The translations under genes were made by a program, and so were the position numbers. Shown piece by piece: positions 10,843 to 22,609 of a stretch of DNA of 64,000 bases. The DNA is taken from contig JAULJL010000018.1 in the NCBI GenBank assembly GCA_030761205.1, forward strand, positions 14,280,501 to 14,344,500. Reading direction: 5' to 3'. The stretch comes from Fremontodendron californicum (lineage: Eukaryota > Streptophyta > Magnoliopsida > Malvales > Malvaceae). Every line of letters begins with the position of its first letter. Positions within the stretch are counted from its first letter, which is position 1. The notes beneath the pieces are model-generated. The model was given only the letters and a program-made list of their open reading frames with translations, searched no databases and was not told the DNA's origin.

Positions 10843-10907
10843 GGCGGTATAACCAGCCAATAAAAATAAAACAAAGTTAATATACAAATTAGGCGGTATA
10901 ACCAGCC
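10843..10907 (-). repeat. L1 leader: two copies of a hairpin-forming repeat
   Basis: The imperfect palindrome GGCTGGTTATACCGCC (element orientation) occurs at 10843-10858 and 10892-10907 within a 49-bp tandem repeat between PBS and gag. L2 has the same pair at 41-bp spacing. Each copy can fold with stems GGC/GCC and GGT/ACC. Confidence 0.6.
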
Positions 10908-10952
10908 AATAAAAATAAATATACTTATAAACTTATATGCTTAGTATTGCTT

Positions 10953-10969
10953 CCCCGGCAACGGCGCCA
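10953..10969 (-). other. L1 primer binding site (tRNA-Asp type)
   Basis: The + strand reads CCCCGGCAACGGCGCCA, the expected 3' end of plant tRNA-Asp including CCA, six bases from the LTR. It would prime minus-strand DNA synthesis, as in Athila-clade elements. Confidence 0.85.
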
Positions 10970-10975
10970 AAAACT

Positions 10976-12488
10976 TGATGGAGACTCAATTAAGAGTTGT
11001 AAACCCAAGTGCAGGTTATGTTCAAGTAATAAATTCTCGGGTGTCCGAGGTCGAACCACAGGGAAGCGTATTAGTAAGTATAAGTTTATAAATATATAAG
11101 AAAAAGAAAGTAAACAAGATATTAGGGAATCAACAACAAAACAAGATAAACAATATATTAGAGAACAAAATAAACAAAACAACATAAAAGAAATTAAACA
11201 AGATATAAACAAAACAATAAGAAAAGATGTTGAGGTTAGAGAATCCACTCTTGGTGTTATGCTAAGATTAATCTTGTTTTATTACACAATTGAAATTCAC
11301 ACATAAGGGAGATTCCAATCGGAAGGTTTAGCAATTCAGTCCAAATTGTCCAACGTCCATAGCATATGATATTATGTTCATTTGGTGTCCTCAAAACTCA
11401 TAAAAAGAGTCCAAGCATTCCTTATGCCAAGGTATATGTCTACAACAAATCAAGGTTATGAAACCAAGCATTTACTGTGCCATTTTCATTGTCAATAATG
11501 AATCAAGATCCCTACTTTGCAAGTATGATTTTAAACCAAAAGAAAATATTATCTATACTAGTGTTTATAAATGATGATTCATTTTAGCTCATGTTTAAGA
11601 GACTAACCTTAGCATTTACCAAGAGCTTCACCTCATCACCTCAACAATATGATTAGCAACACATACTAGATTTGAATAAAATGAAAAGAAATGTAATAAA
11701 CATAAGTAAAGAAAAAAAAAAAAACTAGAGAAAGGAAAGAAGAAGAAAACTTAGAGAATTTTATTACAATGGCTAATATCCTCCCAATGTATAATGATAC
11801 TCTTACAATCATCCAAGGCCCTCTATTTATACACATTTTGGAGAGCTAAACGACAAGAGACAAGCTTTATAAATTTCAAAGGTAGGTATAATAGGTGGGT
11901 GCATTTTTCTAACAATTTTCGTCATATTGTATGACAATTCTGATCAGCCAGCTTGATGGTCGATTTGGTCAATGTTGGAGGCTCGATCTGATCAAATGGT
12001 CTTCTAGAAAAATATACCCCTATCAGTTACGGATCCCTAGCCGTTGGAATCAGATCATTTGCTCATGTGGATCGGAAGATATAGTCAAAATACCAAAACA
12101 GGTCAGCACAGATGTCATTGCACATCAGCCAACTTGATGGTCGATTTCGCTAGGGAAAACGACTCCGTTTCAAGAAGTGTAAAACATGAAAAAGATAGAT
12201 ATGCCTCTTATCTATGCACTGTAAAAATTTCATCCTTAATGCTTCCGTGAAACTCCAGATATAGCTGATATGGCAAAAGGTGTCAGAACTGGAACTGAAT
12301 TGGATTTGCCCTTAATTCTTGATTTAACCTAGTAATCTGAAATCACTCAAAGAAACTCGTGAAAAACACCAAATTACATAAAAATATAAAATATCATAAA
12401 CACAATTAGACTAAGCAATAATAACTCGTATTTGACACAAAACAATAATAAAACATAACTAAGAACTATATAATTATACGAGTTATCA
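10976..12488 (-). repeat. L1 5' LTR (right end)
   Basis: A 1513-bp repeat matching 2916-4426, TG...CA, with the TATA box at 11824-11831 (- strand). It ends against chromovirus integrase sequence at 12489. Confidence 0.92.
11824..11831 (-). promoter_or_regulatory. TATA box in the L1 5' LTR
   Basis: TATAAATA on the - strand, upstream of the presumed R region and directing transcription toward gag. Identical in position to the box in the other LTRs. Confidence 0.65.
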
Positions 12489-13087
12489 ATTACGATGGAT
12501 TTACTCACAGGGTTGCCTAGATCAACCAAAAGATTCGACTCGATATGGGTGATTGTCGATACATTGACCAAGTCGGCACGTTTCTTGCCAGTGCGCACTA
12601 CATATACGGCAACCCAGTGTGCTAGACTATATTTGGACCGGATAGTGCCTTTGCATAGAGTGTCTATTTCTATTGTGTAAGATAGAGGCATACAGTTCAC
12701 ATCGAGTTTTTGGGAATCATTTCAAAGGGCACTAGGTACTTAGTTGAGATTCAGTACCGCGTTCCATTCCTAAACCGATGGTTAGTCTGAGAGGACCATC
12801 CAGACTTTAGAGGATGTGCTTCGGGCATGTGTTTTAGATTTTGAGGGTAGCTAGGATTAGCACTTGTCTTTGATTCAGTTTGCATATAATAACAGCTATC
12901 AGAGTACCATATAGATGGCACCATATGAAGCATTGTATGGTCGAAAATGTAGATCTCCAGTGGGATGGTTCGAGGTGGGTGATCGCCCATTATTAGGTCC
13001 GGATATGGTTCGGGATGCATTAAGAAATGCGGAGTTGATCCGTGACAAAATGCTACGACATAGAGTCGGCAAAAGTCTTATGCCGAT
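12489..13087 (+). pseudogene. Chromovirus integrase catalytic core (broken)
   Basis: This continues the integrase cut at 2915. The three catalytic acidic positions can be recognised: Asp in TMDLLTGLP (about 12492-12520), Asp in DRGIQF (about 12682) and Glu in SERTIQTLED (about 12790). WVIVDTLTKSARFLPV and the later APYEALYGRKCRSPV block confirm the family. Several stops and shifts follow 12680. It is cut again at 13088 by Ogre/Tat element A and resumes at 26489. Confidence 0.85.
13083..13087 (+). repeat. Target-site duplication of element A (left copy)
   Basis: ccgat here and at 26484-26488. An exact 5-bp match that fixes both ends of element A. Confidence 0.92.
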
Positions 13088-16000
13088 TGTAGACACCTAA
13101 TTTTGTTCGGACCACTAAAACAGGTATGTTTTCTTCCTAAATTGATGTTCAGAATGTAAAAAGATTTTTTTCATCCTGTAGGTGGTACTCCGAGACTTAG
13201 TTTAAGAGGGTGAGCATAAAAAGTCAACCCCAAAAAAAAAAGTCAACCCCAAAAAGTCAACTCACTTTCAAAATCAAGATTCGAAATGGCGAAATAATTT
13301 TGATAATCCGAGGTCTACATCGAAAGATATGGAGTTTAGAAGTTGGGTTATGGAGATTCAGTAGAAAGGAAACCCTAATCCTGGAAATTTGGGGAAAAAT
13401 GCTTAAACGATCGAATTGGTCAAAATTGAAGGTTCCAAATGAAAGATAAGCACTGACTACGGGTAATAGAGAAGCCATTTGAAAGAAAAACTGAAAGAAA
13501 AGTCAATCCGGGAGAAAATCGAGAATTAGGATTTTTGGTGGATTTCGGTGAAATTGGGAAGAATTATAGAAATGGCCCGACTTGGTAAGAGCAAAGCCCC
13601 TAATGGATGAGGAATGATTAAAAAAGGATATCCCAAGGCTCGGTTTGAAGAAAATCTGAAAATCGGACTTGTTTTGGGCAAAATCGAGTTTCGGAGGCAA
13701 AAGGGCAAAATTGGAAAATTTGGGAAAAATAGCAAATGGACTCCAAAAATTCTGAAAAATTGCAAATCTCATTCTTAAATCATTTGGAAGAGATTGGCGA
13801 AAAAAACCTTGATTCAGAGTTCGTTTGCAAAATGACCAAATCCCGGGTCTCTAATGTAGTAATTTAAGAGGATAAATCCAGGAAACATAGCAAATGAACT
13901 CCAAATCTTCTGAAAATTAGAAAATCTCATTTTTAAATTATTTTAAAGAGATTGGAGAAAGAAAATCTTGATTCGGAGTTCGTTTTCAAAATGGCCAAAT
14001 CCCGGGTCTACTATGCAAATAATTGAAGAAGGAAAATCCCGAAAAAATAGCAAATGGACTCCGAAAATTTTGAAAAAATTGCAAATCTCAATTTTAAATT
14101 ATTTGGAAGATATTGGTGAAGAAAAATATTAATTCGGAGTTCGTTTGCAAAATGGCCAAATCTCGGGCCTCCTATGTAGTAATTCAAGCAGATAAATCCC
14201 GAAAAATACCAAATTAGTTCCAAAAATTATCAAAACTTCCAGATCACACTTATAAATTATTTGGAAGAGATTAGTGAAGAAAAATCTTGATTTGGAGCAC
14301 GTCTAAGAAATGGTAAAATGTAGGGGCATAAAAGGGTATTTTCGGAAGAAAAAATCCAAATAAATAGCAAACGGACTCAAAAAATTTTGAAAACTTCCAG
14401 TTATTATTTTGAAAGTATTAAAAAAAATTGAATTTGGAGTCCGTTTGCCATTTATTTTCATCCGAGGGGCAAAACAGTCATTTTACCCAAGCAACCGAAA
14501 AGGGCTTCTCTTGCCTTTAAAAAAAATCAGACTTGGGCTGGAAAAGGGAGTGTTGGCCGGCCAAGGCCCAAGGAAGGGAAGGAGCTTATGATTTTTCAAT
14601 CAAAAGGCCAAAAATTAAGAGTTAGTGATTTTTTTGATCAAGCCATTGCAAATAAGCCACATGGGCCAATGCATGAAGAGGGAGAGTGTCAACATTATTC
14701 TTGAACAGCTGTCATTATGGACATCTGATGGACTAATCTAAAGGTGATAATTTCATGTTTTTTCACCTTAAATCACTAGCCCTTGGATAGAAATTTGTTT
14801 GAATAAAATTGACAACATCCTAGTGAGGGTAGAAAAGGTTTCGACCAGCCTATAAGTGAATGGGTCTCTTTCATTTTCAGCACTTCATTTTTCATTTTCT
14901 CTCTCGTTTTGGCTGAGTTTTCTCTCCTTTGTTGCAAAGCAAAAAGAAAAGTTTAGAAAAGAAAGTTTGAAGAGAAAAAACTTGAAAGATAGCTTCTCGA
15001 GGTTGCTTTTAGCACCAACTCTTGCACTTTCTTGATTTTTCTTTCTTGTTTTTGTTATTTTGATTATTATTTTGGTGAGTTTTCTTTTTAAATAATTTTT
15101 TTTATGTTCTTTTTAAGTTCTTTCTACATCTTTTTCTTAAACAAGTTCTTACAATTTTTTCTTTCTTTCTTACCATGGACGAATGGCCTATATTTTGATT
15201 GTTGTTGTTTTGCTTTGATTTTTCATGTATTTCTTGTTATTTTTTTTTAGCTTTGATGCTTTAAATCTTCTTATACTACATATACTTGAAGCTTGTTTTA
15301 ATTTGGTTGCTAGTTTATTGCTATTTATGAGTTTATTATCGTGTTCTTGCATTTTTAATTTTATGTTTTCATAATGTTTAAATTTGTTGATGTTTTATAT
15401 TTAGTATATCAAGTGTTTGTGAAAATGTTTTTTAGTTTTAATACCTCTATTTTATATTTGCATGATTTGAGTGTCATATTTAGGTTGAGTATGTTAGTAT
15501 ATCAAGTGTTTGTGAAAATGCCATGCTTGCTTGAAACTTGAGGCCATTCGGCTACCTCATTGATTTTGCTTTGTATGTGCATTTTTGCTATGTTAGTTGA
15601 TAGGTTTGCATTTGCATGACATTTGATTAAGTATTTGGTTTAAGCATATCAAGTGTTTGTGAAAATGCCATGCTTGTTTGGAGCTTGAGGCTATTCGGCC
15701 ATTTCATGTTATTTTGCATTGTATGTGCATTTTTGTTATATTAGATGATAGGTTTGCATTTTCATGACATTTGGTTGAGTTTTTGGTTTAAGCATGCCTT
15801 GTGTTTGTGTTATTGCCATGCATATTTTAGATGTTAGGTGCCATGCATGTCCATGCATTTTAGACCTAGGTTGCATTAAATGCCATGCAAGTTCATTTAG
15901 GTCTGGGTCACTATATTGATGCCATGCATTTTTTCATGACATTTAGGTTTAAAACCATGCATTTCATGCATCATATTTGCTGTATTTTTTCATGCATTTC

Positions 16001-17602
16001 ATGTCCATGCCACTTGACCAATGACTTAGGCCAATTAATGGTTCAAAGTCATGCTCTCTTGAGTATACTTGTGGAAAATTAAAGAGTTGTCAAATTGATT
16101 ATTCTACCTTTGTGATTTTTTTTACTTAGCCAATTTTTGTTTAACTTTTTAAAAGTCCTAGCTACTGTTTGTGAGTCATTTTTTGAGTCTTAAATATTTT
16201 TACTTTGATTTTTTAAGTGATTTTATCAAAGGCAAAAAAAAATGTGTTTTGGCAGAACAGTTTTTTCACCAGTACTCGTACTTTCCCGATTTTTCTGGGT
16301 AGTCATCTTTAATCAGAAAATTAAGTCGATTTTTTCCCATGTAGTTTTACATGTCATGAGTCTACAGTATCTTTTTTCAGATTTTTTTGAATTTTTAAAA
16401 ATAGGATAACAAATCGTGGCTTAAAACTGGACAGTGGAGTCAGAATTGAATTTGAAGGAAAATCATTTTTCTGTTTTGGTTAAGTTACTTAGAAGGGGCT
16501 GATTAGGAAGTTTAGCTACTGACTTAGGGTAGTTTCTAAGCCTTTTTAAACTCTAAAAATGATTTTTTAAGTCTCGGGTTAAGGGTGGTCAAGTCCGGGA
16601 TTTTAAACTTAGGAAATTAGAGCCATTTAAAAAGAGTTTAGCTAAGTTTTTATTTTTAATCTAAGCTTTTCAAAATTGTTTTCAAACAATCACAAAGTAC
16701 TTTGATTTAGAATATTTAATTTGATATATTTTCCTAAGGTAGCCGAATATCTTTTTAGATATACGGATTTCCTTAATTAAAGGAAAAAATACATTTTCAT
16801 GCATTGCATTTTCCATATTCATGCATTTTATATAATATGTGATTTTCGCTATGATAATTTCTATGATATTGTTATGATTATGTTATATTGTTTATTATAT
16901 GATTTTGAATATTTCATGATATCTTGTGCTTTTTATTTAGTTTTTTTTTATATATTATTTAGCATATACTATGTTCATGCATTATTATTTTCATTTTTAT
17001 TTTCATGCATATTATATGATAGCATTATTTTATATTTCATGTCATTCAAATTATATGCCATATCATTCATATTTGCCATGTCATTTAAATTATTTCATTT
17101 CATATAGAATATATTATGTTATTTAGGTCATTTCATGTAGAATATATTATGTTACCTAGGTCATTTCATTTCATTTAGGATATATTATGTCATTTAGGAT
17201 ATTTCATTTCATTTAGAATATATCGTGTGACTTAGGATATTTCATTTCATTTAGGATATATCATATAACTTAGGATATTTCATTTTATTTAGAATATACT
17301 AAGACATTTAAATTATTTCATATCATTTAGGATTGCATTATATTATTTAGACTTTGCTATGTCATTTTATTTATGTCATGCATATACATATTAATTTCGT
17401 TTAAATGTTTTTAAAAAAAAAAGGTAATGATTTTTAATAAAATAAAGATATTCTCGAGTTAAAATAATTCATGAGTTCTCTGTCGGGTTTGCTGGGGAGG
17501 ATATCATCAATTATCAGTAATAACGTAATATCTTCTTGAAAATGAGAATGATTCGGAAAGTTTTCTAAATTAATAAAATTTCTATATTTTGCCACGTTTG
17601 TT
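13088..17602 (+). repeat. Element A 5' LTR, 3' end missing
   Basis: Homologous to 41073-45660 and to 59529-64000. It stops after GCCACGTTTGTT, where B continues with about 700 bp more LTR. Internal repeats, in order: a roughly 158-bp tandem array (about 13720-14370), TATC(A)AAGTGTTTGTGAAAATGCC repeats (about 15400-15830), CATGCATTT-rich stretches (15830-16010) and an array of roughly 40-bp units built on TCATTTAGAATATATTATG (about 17050-17350). I see no gene in it. Confidence 0.88.
13720..14370 (+). repeat. Roughly 158-bp tandem array inside the Ogre/Tat LTR (element A)
   Basis: The phrase AGCAAATGGACTCC recurs, with variation, near 13733, 13888, 14050, 14208 and 14368, followed each time by a TTAAATTATTT...AGATTGG...TTCGTTTGCAAAATGG block. 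There are four to five degenerate units. The same array is in B at about 41755-42390 and 60215-60860. Confidence 0.75.
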
Positions 17603-18584
17603 ATCAAAGTCTCGGTTTTGTTGGTTTAATTGGTATTTAATTTTAATTCCCACATTTTTTAAAATAAGGATAATTTCAAAAATAATAAAATGTTTTAAAT
17701 ATGTCCATATTCATATGCATAAATATTATAATTGTGCTCTGGTTATTTTGGTGCATATATTAATTTATTGATGATTTATGTTATAAATCTTGTTGGGGCA
17801 TTTAGAATAAGGGATATAGAATAGGTGGTGAAAGGTTTGTTATTTCTCCTCACACACTACACGTGCATTTGCATATCATGAATCCTATACCTGGGTTCCG
17901 TCCTTTTAGGTGGGAGCAAAGTAACTAAGCCTTCGTGATTAACAATCCGCATGGGCTAGTGAAACACTTTCGGAGTACTAAATTACCTAAGCCTTCGTGA
18001 TAAACAATCCGCATGGGCTAGTGAAACACTTCCGGAGTACTAAATTACCTAAGCCTTCGTGATTAACAATCCGCATGGGCTAGGAAAATAGACTCTAACG
18101 AATTGAACTCGCTTTTATCGGGGTGCCTTACTAGCCTTCACCGGCGATAGTGAGGAACAATTCGGTTCTTTTAGAACTAATTCACCTTTATATAGTAAAC
18201 CTAGGCGAAGCCATGCCGGATTTCCAATTAGATATCCCGAAGTTAAGAACACATAGAGGAATAATTCCAATCCTTTTACCTTATATTCTATTTTTCGAAT
18301 AAGTTTATTTTTTGAAAATCGAACAATGAGGAACGTACATCACAATGCCCGTAATAAGTGTTGATATTTCATCCCAGAGATGTTATAATGCCGAAATTTT
18401 GTTGGCATCCTCAGGGATAATTATTGTTTCGAATTATATATTTTTTTGTTTATTTGTATTTATTCATGTTACTAATTCATTTTTTTTGTTGTTTTTTGTT
18501 TTTTTTTTTTTTGCATTCTTGTCATCATTTTTGCACATTTGAAGGTTATTGGTCTCGGGATATTATTCAACCAAAAGGGCTTTC
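17603..18584 (+). other. Element A leader upstream of ORF1, with 62-bp tandem repeat
   Basis: No gene. It lacks the PBS because of the deletion at about 17602. A 62-bp unit starting CTAAGCCTTCGTGAT begins at 17925, 17987 and 18049; B has a decayed version (about 46755-46850). T-rich stretches lie around 18470-18515. Confidence 0.65.
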
Positions 18585-20286
18585 ATGGAGGGTCAGAGTG
18601 TCTCAGTGGTCGAGAAGCATTTAGAGGTTAGGAAACAGTCCGAGAAAGGTCAGCAGGATAATAGGGATTGTTTGAAGATGGGATATGTGTCAGCATTGCC
18701 AGCCGAGGTTGATCTTACTATCAAGCAAAACGATCTCCGGGAATTGACGGATATATGGAATCAGTGGAACATATCAGAAAAAGAAGCCTTCACTCAGACT
18801 TATGGGGACATAGCACTGTTAGTTCAGGTTAAGGTCAGTGGTGAGGTAATCCGGGCTGTGGTGCAATTTTGGAATCCCGCTTATCGGTGTTTTACCTTCA
18901 ACCGAGAGGATATGACTCCAACCATAGAGGAATATTCGACCTTGCTACATATTGAGAATGTTATTCCTGACCATATTTATTTGAAGGATACAAAGACACC
19001 GGGTTTCAAGAAAAAGGTGTCTAAAATTCTGGGAGTGGAAAGAAATTGGGTCGAAAGCCATGTTGTCCGAAAAAGGGTAAGCTACTGTATATCATGGGTT
19101 TACGGACCTTAATCCATAGCCATTCGAGTAAGGAGACAGTTAGGAATATTTTTGCTTTGGCTATCTATGGTTTAGTTATCTTCCCGAAGACATTAGGGTA
19201 TGTGGATGTAGCGATATTTGATGTTTTTGAGAGGCTTGAGCAAAAAATAAACCCAGCCCAGGCAATTATAGTAGAAACAATTCGATCCCTGAATTTCAGT
19301 AGACGGGAAGGAAAAGGGCATTTTCTAGGTTGTATACAGCTCCTTTACATATGGGTTCAGAGCCATTTTTGTAAACAAAAGAATTTCCCTCTTCGCTCAT
19401 ACTGGAAACCTTTTGCACCAATTGGTGAATTTCTTAAGAGGGATTGGCTTGAAAGTAGGATCGAGGAACAATGGATCAACATATTCCGGAATATCAGGGC
19501 TGAGATGATAATTTGGAGAGCTCCATGGATAACTCCTATGCCGACATTATACAAGTGCGGAGATAAAGCTTCTGTTCCATTATTGGGAGTACAGGGAGGA
19601 GTAAGCTATGCACCACTGTACTGAGACAATCAGAATCCCGTCAGTTTACTCCTATGACCCATGACCTTAGTAATTTGGAATTTGTTTATGGAGAAGATGG
19701 ATATTCGGGAAAGGTCCGTGAGATTGTGGTAGCATGGAAGGAAACTCATCGAGTAGAGGTAGCTAGATATGCCGACATCGTCACACTTGATTACCTGACA
19801 TGGAGGGAATTGAAGGTTAATGATAGGTTGTTGACATCAGATGGGGAAGAAGTTCAACATTTGAGTTTGCCGTCCAAGGAAGCGCCATTAGAGTTAGAAA
19901 TCGTAAGGGCAGAATTTGAAAAGGAAAAGGCCCAAATGAGCAAGGAAATTGCCCGATTGCAAGAAGAGCTAGAGGATATGAAAAATAGGGAATCAGCCCG
20001 AGAAAGAGAAAAGGAAAATATCAAGAGAGAGTGGGACACTGCTAAAAGCGATTTTCAGGAATTACACTTGGAGAACAAAAGGTACCATTTCGAGTTCAAA
20101 TTCGAGGGGGCTCTCAAGACTTCCGGGTATGGGAACAAGAAGTCAGAAACCTCAAGAAGGAGAAGAACTATTAGGCAGAAAAAGCAAAACATGAGGAAAC
20201 CCGAGCAAATCAGTTGGAGAAACAAGCTAGGGAAAGCTTACACGGTGATGCTTCTGCTCACACATCAAAGGGTCGTGAACAAGTAG
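18585..20286 (+). pseudogene. Element A ORF1 (Ogre-type protein upstream of gag), frameshifted
   Basis: The function of this extra Ogre ORF is not known. ATG 18585 matches the B copy (47325). The protein has a globular part (about 18690-19600: FWNPAYRCFTFNREDMTP, then IEEYSTLL) resembling plant-mobile-domain/aminotransferase-like proteins, then a strongly charged coiled coil (about 19890-20160: KEKAQMSKEIARLQEELEDM). Frame changes occur near 19075 and 19630, so no full product is made. The resemblance is recognised by eye. Confidence 0.7.
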
Positions 20287-20840
20287 GGATTAGATGGAAG
20301 AGCAAGGCAGTCAAAAGAGGACAGTGAAGAAGATCCAGGATCCGAGGGAGTTACTATAGGACCAGTATTTTGTAATAGTATTTTTTAGGATTATCATATT
20401 GTCTTAAGGAGGGATCTTTTCTTTAATGTATTTAGTTCCAGGAAATCAATGAAAGAACGTTTGGTTGGAATTATCCCGGGGCCAATACTTTTAAATGCAT
20501 TCATCATTCATTTTTTCTTTCTTTTATATATTTTATTTTATTTGTTCATTCATTTACATTCATAATCATTCATTCATTTATTCTTTATAAATTGTTCATT
20601 GACTTAGTCATTTATTTATTTGTCCATTCATTTATTCTTTATAATTAGTCATTTAAGTTCATACACTTAGTCATTTACTTATTTGTTCATCCATTCATTC
20701 ATTCATTTTTTATAAAATAAAATAAGAACTATGTCAATAATTTCTAATCCATGGTTTTTAAAACTAAAGGTACAATTGGTCACACTCAAAAATAATCAGA
20801 CTTTCGACACCCTTACAATACTCGATCTCAGGCAAGAGCT
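20287..20840 (+). other. Element A spacer between ORF1 and gag, ATTC/ATTT-rich
   Basis: Noncoding. About 20500-20715 is a decayed microsatellite-like tract of ATTC, ATTT and TTCATTCA words. B has the same tract at about 49215-49425, so it predates the separation of the two copies. Confidence 0.65.
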
Positions 20841-22609
20841 ATGGAGAACGATCAGCTTGCCAGAATTGAAAGGATGGAAAGAATTCAGAAAGAACTGCAG
20901 GAACAGTTAACTAAGTCTCAAGAGGAGACACGGGAACAAATGACAAAACTCATGGAGATGATGAGTACCATGATGAGGCAGAAGTGGCCAGGAGAAAATT
21001 CAGTTAGCGGAATGGGGGCAGTGAATCAGGAAGACCGACCAGAAGTGGTACAGAAAAATGGCCAGACATCCCAACCTGTGGGAAATGAACTTCCAACTAG
21101 GCAGCATCCTATATTTACATCCAACCAACAGCCGAAGCACAAAATTTCGGTCCTAAAAAGGGTAATATCGGAGTTGATCCAATTGAGGTCCAAGTTCTAG
21201 ACTTTGAAGAAATGGCAGAAAAAGAAAGGGCAAAAATGACTAAATTGAAGAGGGTCGAAACTGCTGAATCCCAGAAAAAATACCAGCTGTTGGAGGAAAG
21301 GTTAAGGGCAATTGAAGAGGCAGAGTTATTTGGTAGTCTGGATGCCAAAGAAATGAGCTTAGTACACGATCTAGTAATTCCCCCAAAGTTCAAAGTACCA
21401 AACTTTGAAAAGTATAATGGGACCACCAACCCATCAGCTCACCTGACCATGTACTGCAGAAAGATGACAGGGCATGATGATAATGAGAAATTGCTTATTC
21501 ATTGCTTCCATGATAGCTTAATAGGGTCAGCCACCCGATGGTACAATCAACAGAGTCGTACCAAGATTCGTTCATGGACGGATTTGGCCAGGGCTTTCAT
21601 GGAATATTATAAGCATGTGTCTGACATGGTACCTAATAGGCTGTCATTACGGAATATGGAAAAGAGGTCCAATGAGAGCTTCAAAGAATACTCGTAGAGG
21701 TGAAGGGATCTGGCCACACAAGTGCAACCCCCTTTAACCAACAAGGAAACCACGGTGCTTTTCATCAACACCTTGAAAGCACTTTATTATGACAAATTGG
21801 TGGGTAGTGCCACCAAGGACTTTGCGGATATGGTGATATCTGGGGAAATGTTAGAGTCCGCTATTAAGAACGGGAAGATGGAAGGGGGTGAGCCTGCTAC
21901 CCCGAAGAGAGGTTTTCCTGCAAAGAAGAAAGAGGAAACACATGCAGTAAGCTTCAATCAATACCCCTATACACCTCTTACACCATACACACCACCAAGG
22001 ACTTATACTCCTACCACATCTTATGCACCTCTGACACCTTACACACCTTTCCCGAGGTATAATCCTTATTACCCCAATGTCAACCACCTTACCCAAAATC
22101 CATTCCCCTATACCAATATACCACAACAGCCGTTCCCGATTGGTATATCCCCACAAATAACCCTTCCTCGAAATACTGTCCCAAACACTCAGGGTCTCGC
22201 GCGCAATGACCAACGTTCACCAAGGAACGATCAAAAACCCCAATTTGATCCCATTCCTACCACCTATGGTGAGCTATATCCTAAACTACTGCAGGGTCAA
22301 CTTGTTGCACCCGTGTACCTCAAACCTCTGACACCTCCATATCCAAGATGGTACAATGCAAACACTAACTACGCATACCATGCAGGAATTCAAGGACATT
22401 CAACTAAAGATTGCATCGCCTTTAAAAAGAAAGTCCAAAGCCTGATCAATGCTGGAGTTGTGAAGTTTGGGGCAAAGAATGGGCCGAATGTAGCCGGAAA
22501 CCCATTACTCGATCATACTGGGAATCGGGTAAATGGAGTATTGACCGGAGAGGTTAGAAGGTTAAAAAAGGATGTCAGGGAAGTCAAGACTCCGATGTTG
22601 ACAATATAG
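20841..22609 (+). pseudogene. Element A gag (broken)
   Basis: It starts with a coiled coil (MENDQLARIERMERIQKELQ), then the retrotrans_gag core (about 21390-21700: YNGTTNPSAHL, WYNQQSRTKIRSW, FMEYYKHV), a Tyr-Thr-Pro-rich linker (about 21960-22110) and a knuckle-like HAGIQGHSTKDC motif (about 22375-22415). A frame change lies near 21200 and TAG near 21697. It aligns along its length with B gag. Confidence 0.82.

Larger units (their letters stand above)
2916..12488 (-). mobile_element. Athila-type LTR retrotransposon L1, deletion derivative carrying two cargo genes
   Basis: This 9.57-kb element has 1.51-kb LTRs beginning TG and ending CA, a tRNA-Asp-type PBS at 10953-10969, and gag, protease, a C-terminal integrase remnant, a 178-aa cysteine-rich ORF and a LOG-like ORF, all on the - strand. 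By hand I count about 17-18 substitutions between its LTRs (about 1.2%), so it is clearly older than sister copy L2 (28750-40715). It lacks RT, RNase H and most of integrase, and could move only with enzymes supplied by a relative. Gag and integrase wording and the tRNA-Asp PBS support the Athila clade. Confidence 0.9.

Noticed and set aside
10953..10969. Fragment of a tRNA-Asp gene
   Set aside because: Only the last 17 bases match, including the non-encoded CCA, and it sits next to an LTR; it is the primer binding site.
12915..13100. Separate small gene at the chromovirus/element A junction
   Set aside because: It is the integrase block (APYEALYGRKCRSPV) of the chromovirus running into the LTR of element A.
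16799..17107. 102-aa hydrophobic ORF in the Ogre/Tat LTR
   Set aside because: Very AT-rich repeat DNA gives Phe/Tyr/Ile-rich frames; not kept as a single frame in the other LTR copies.
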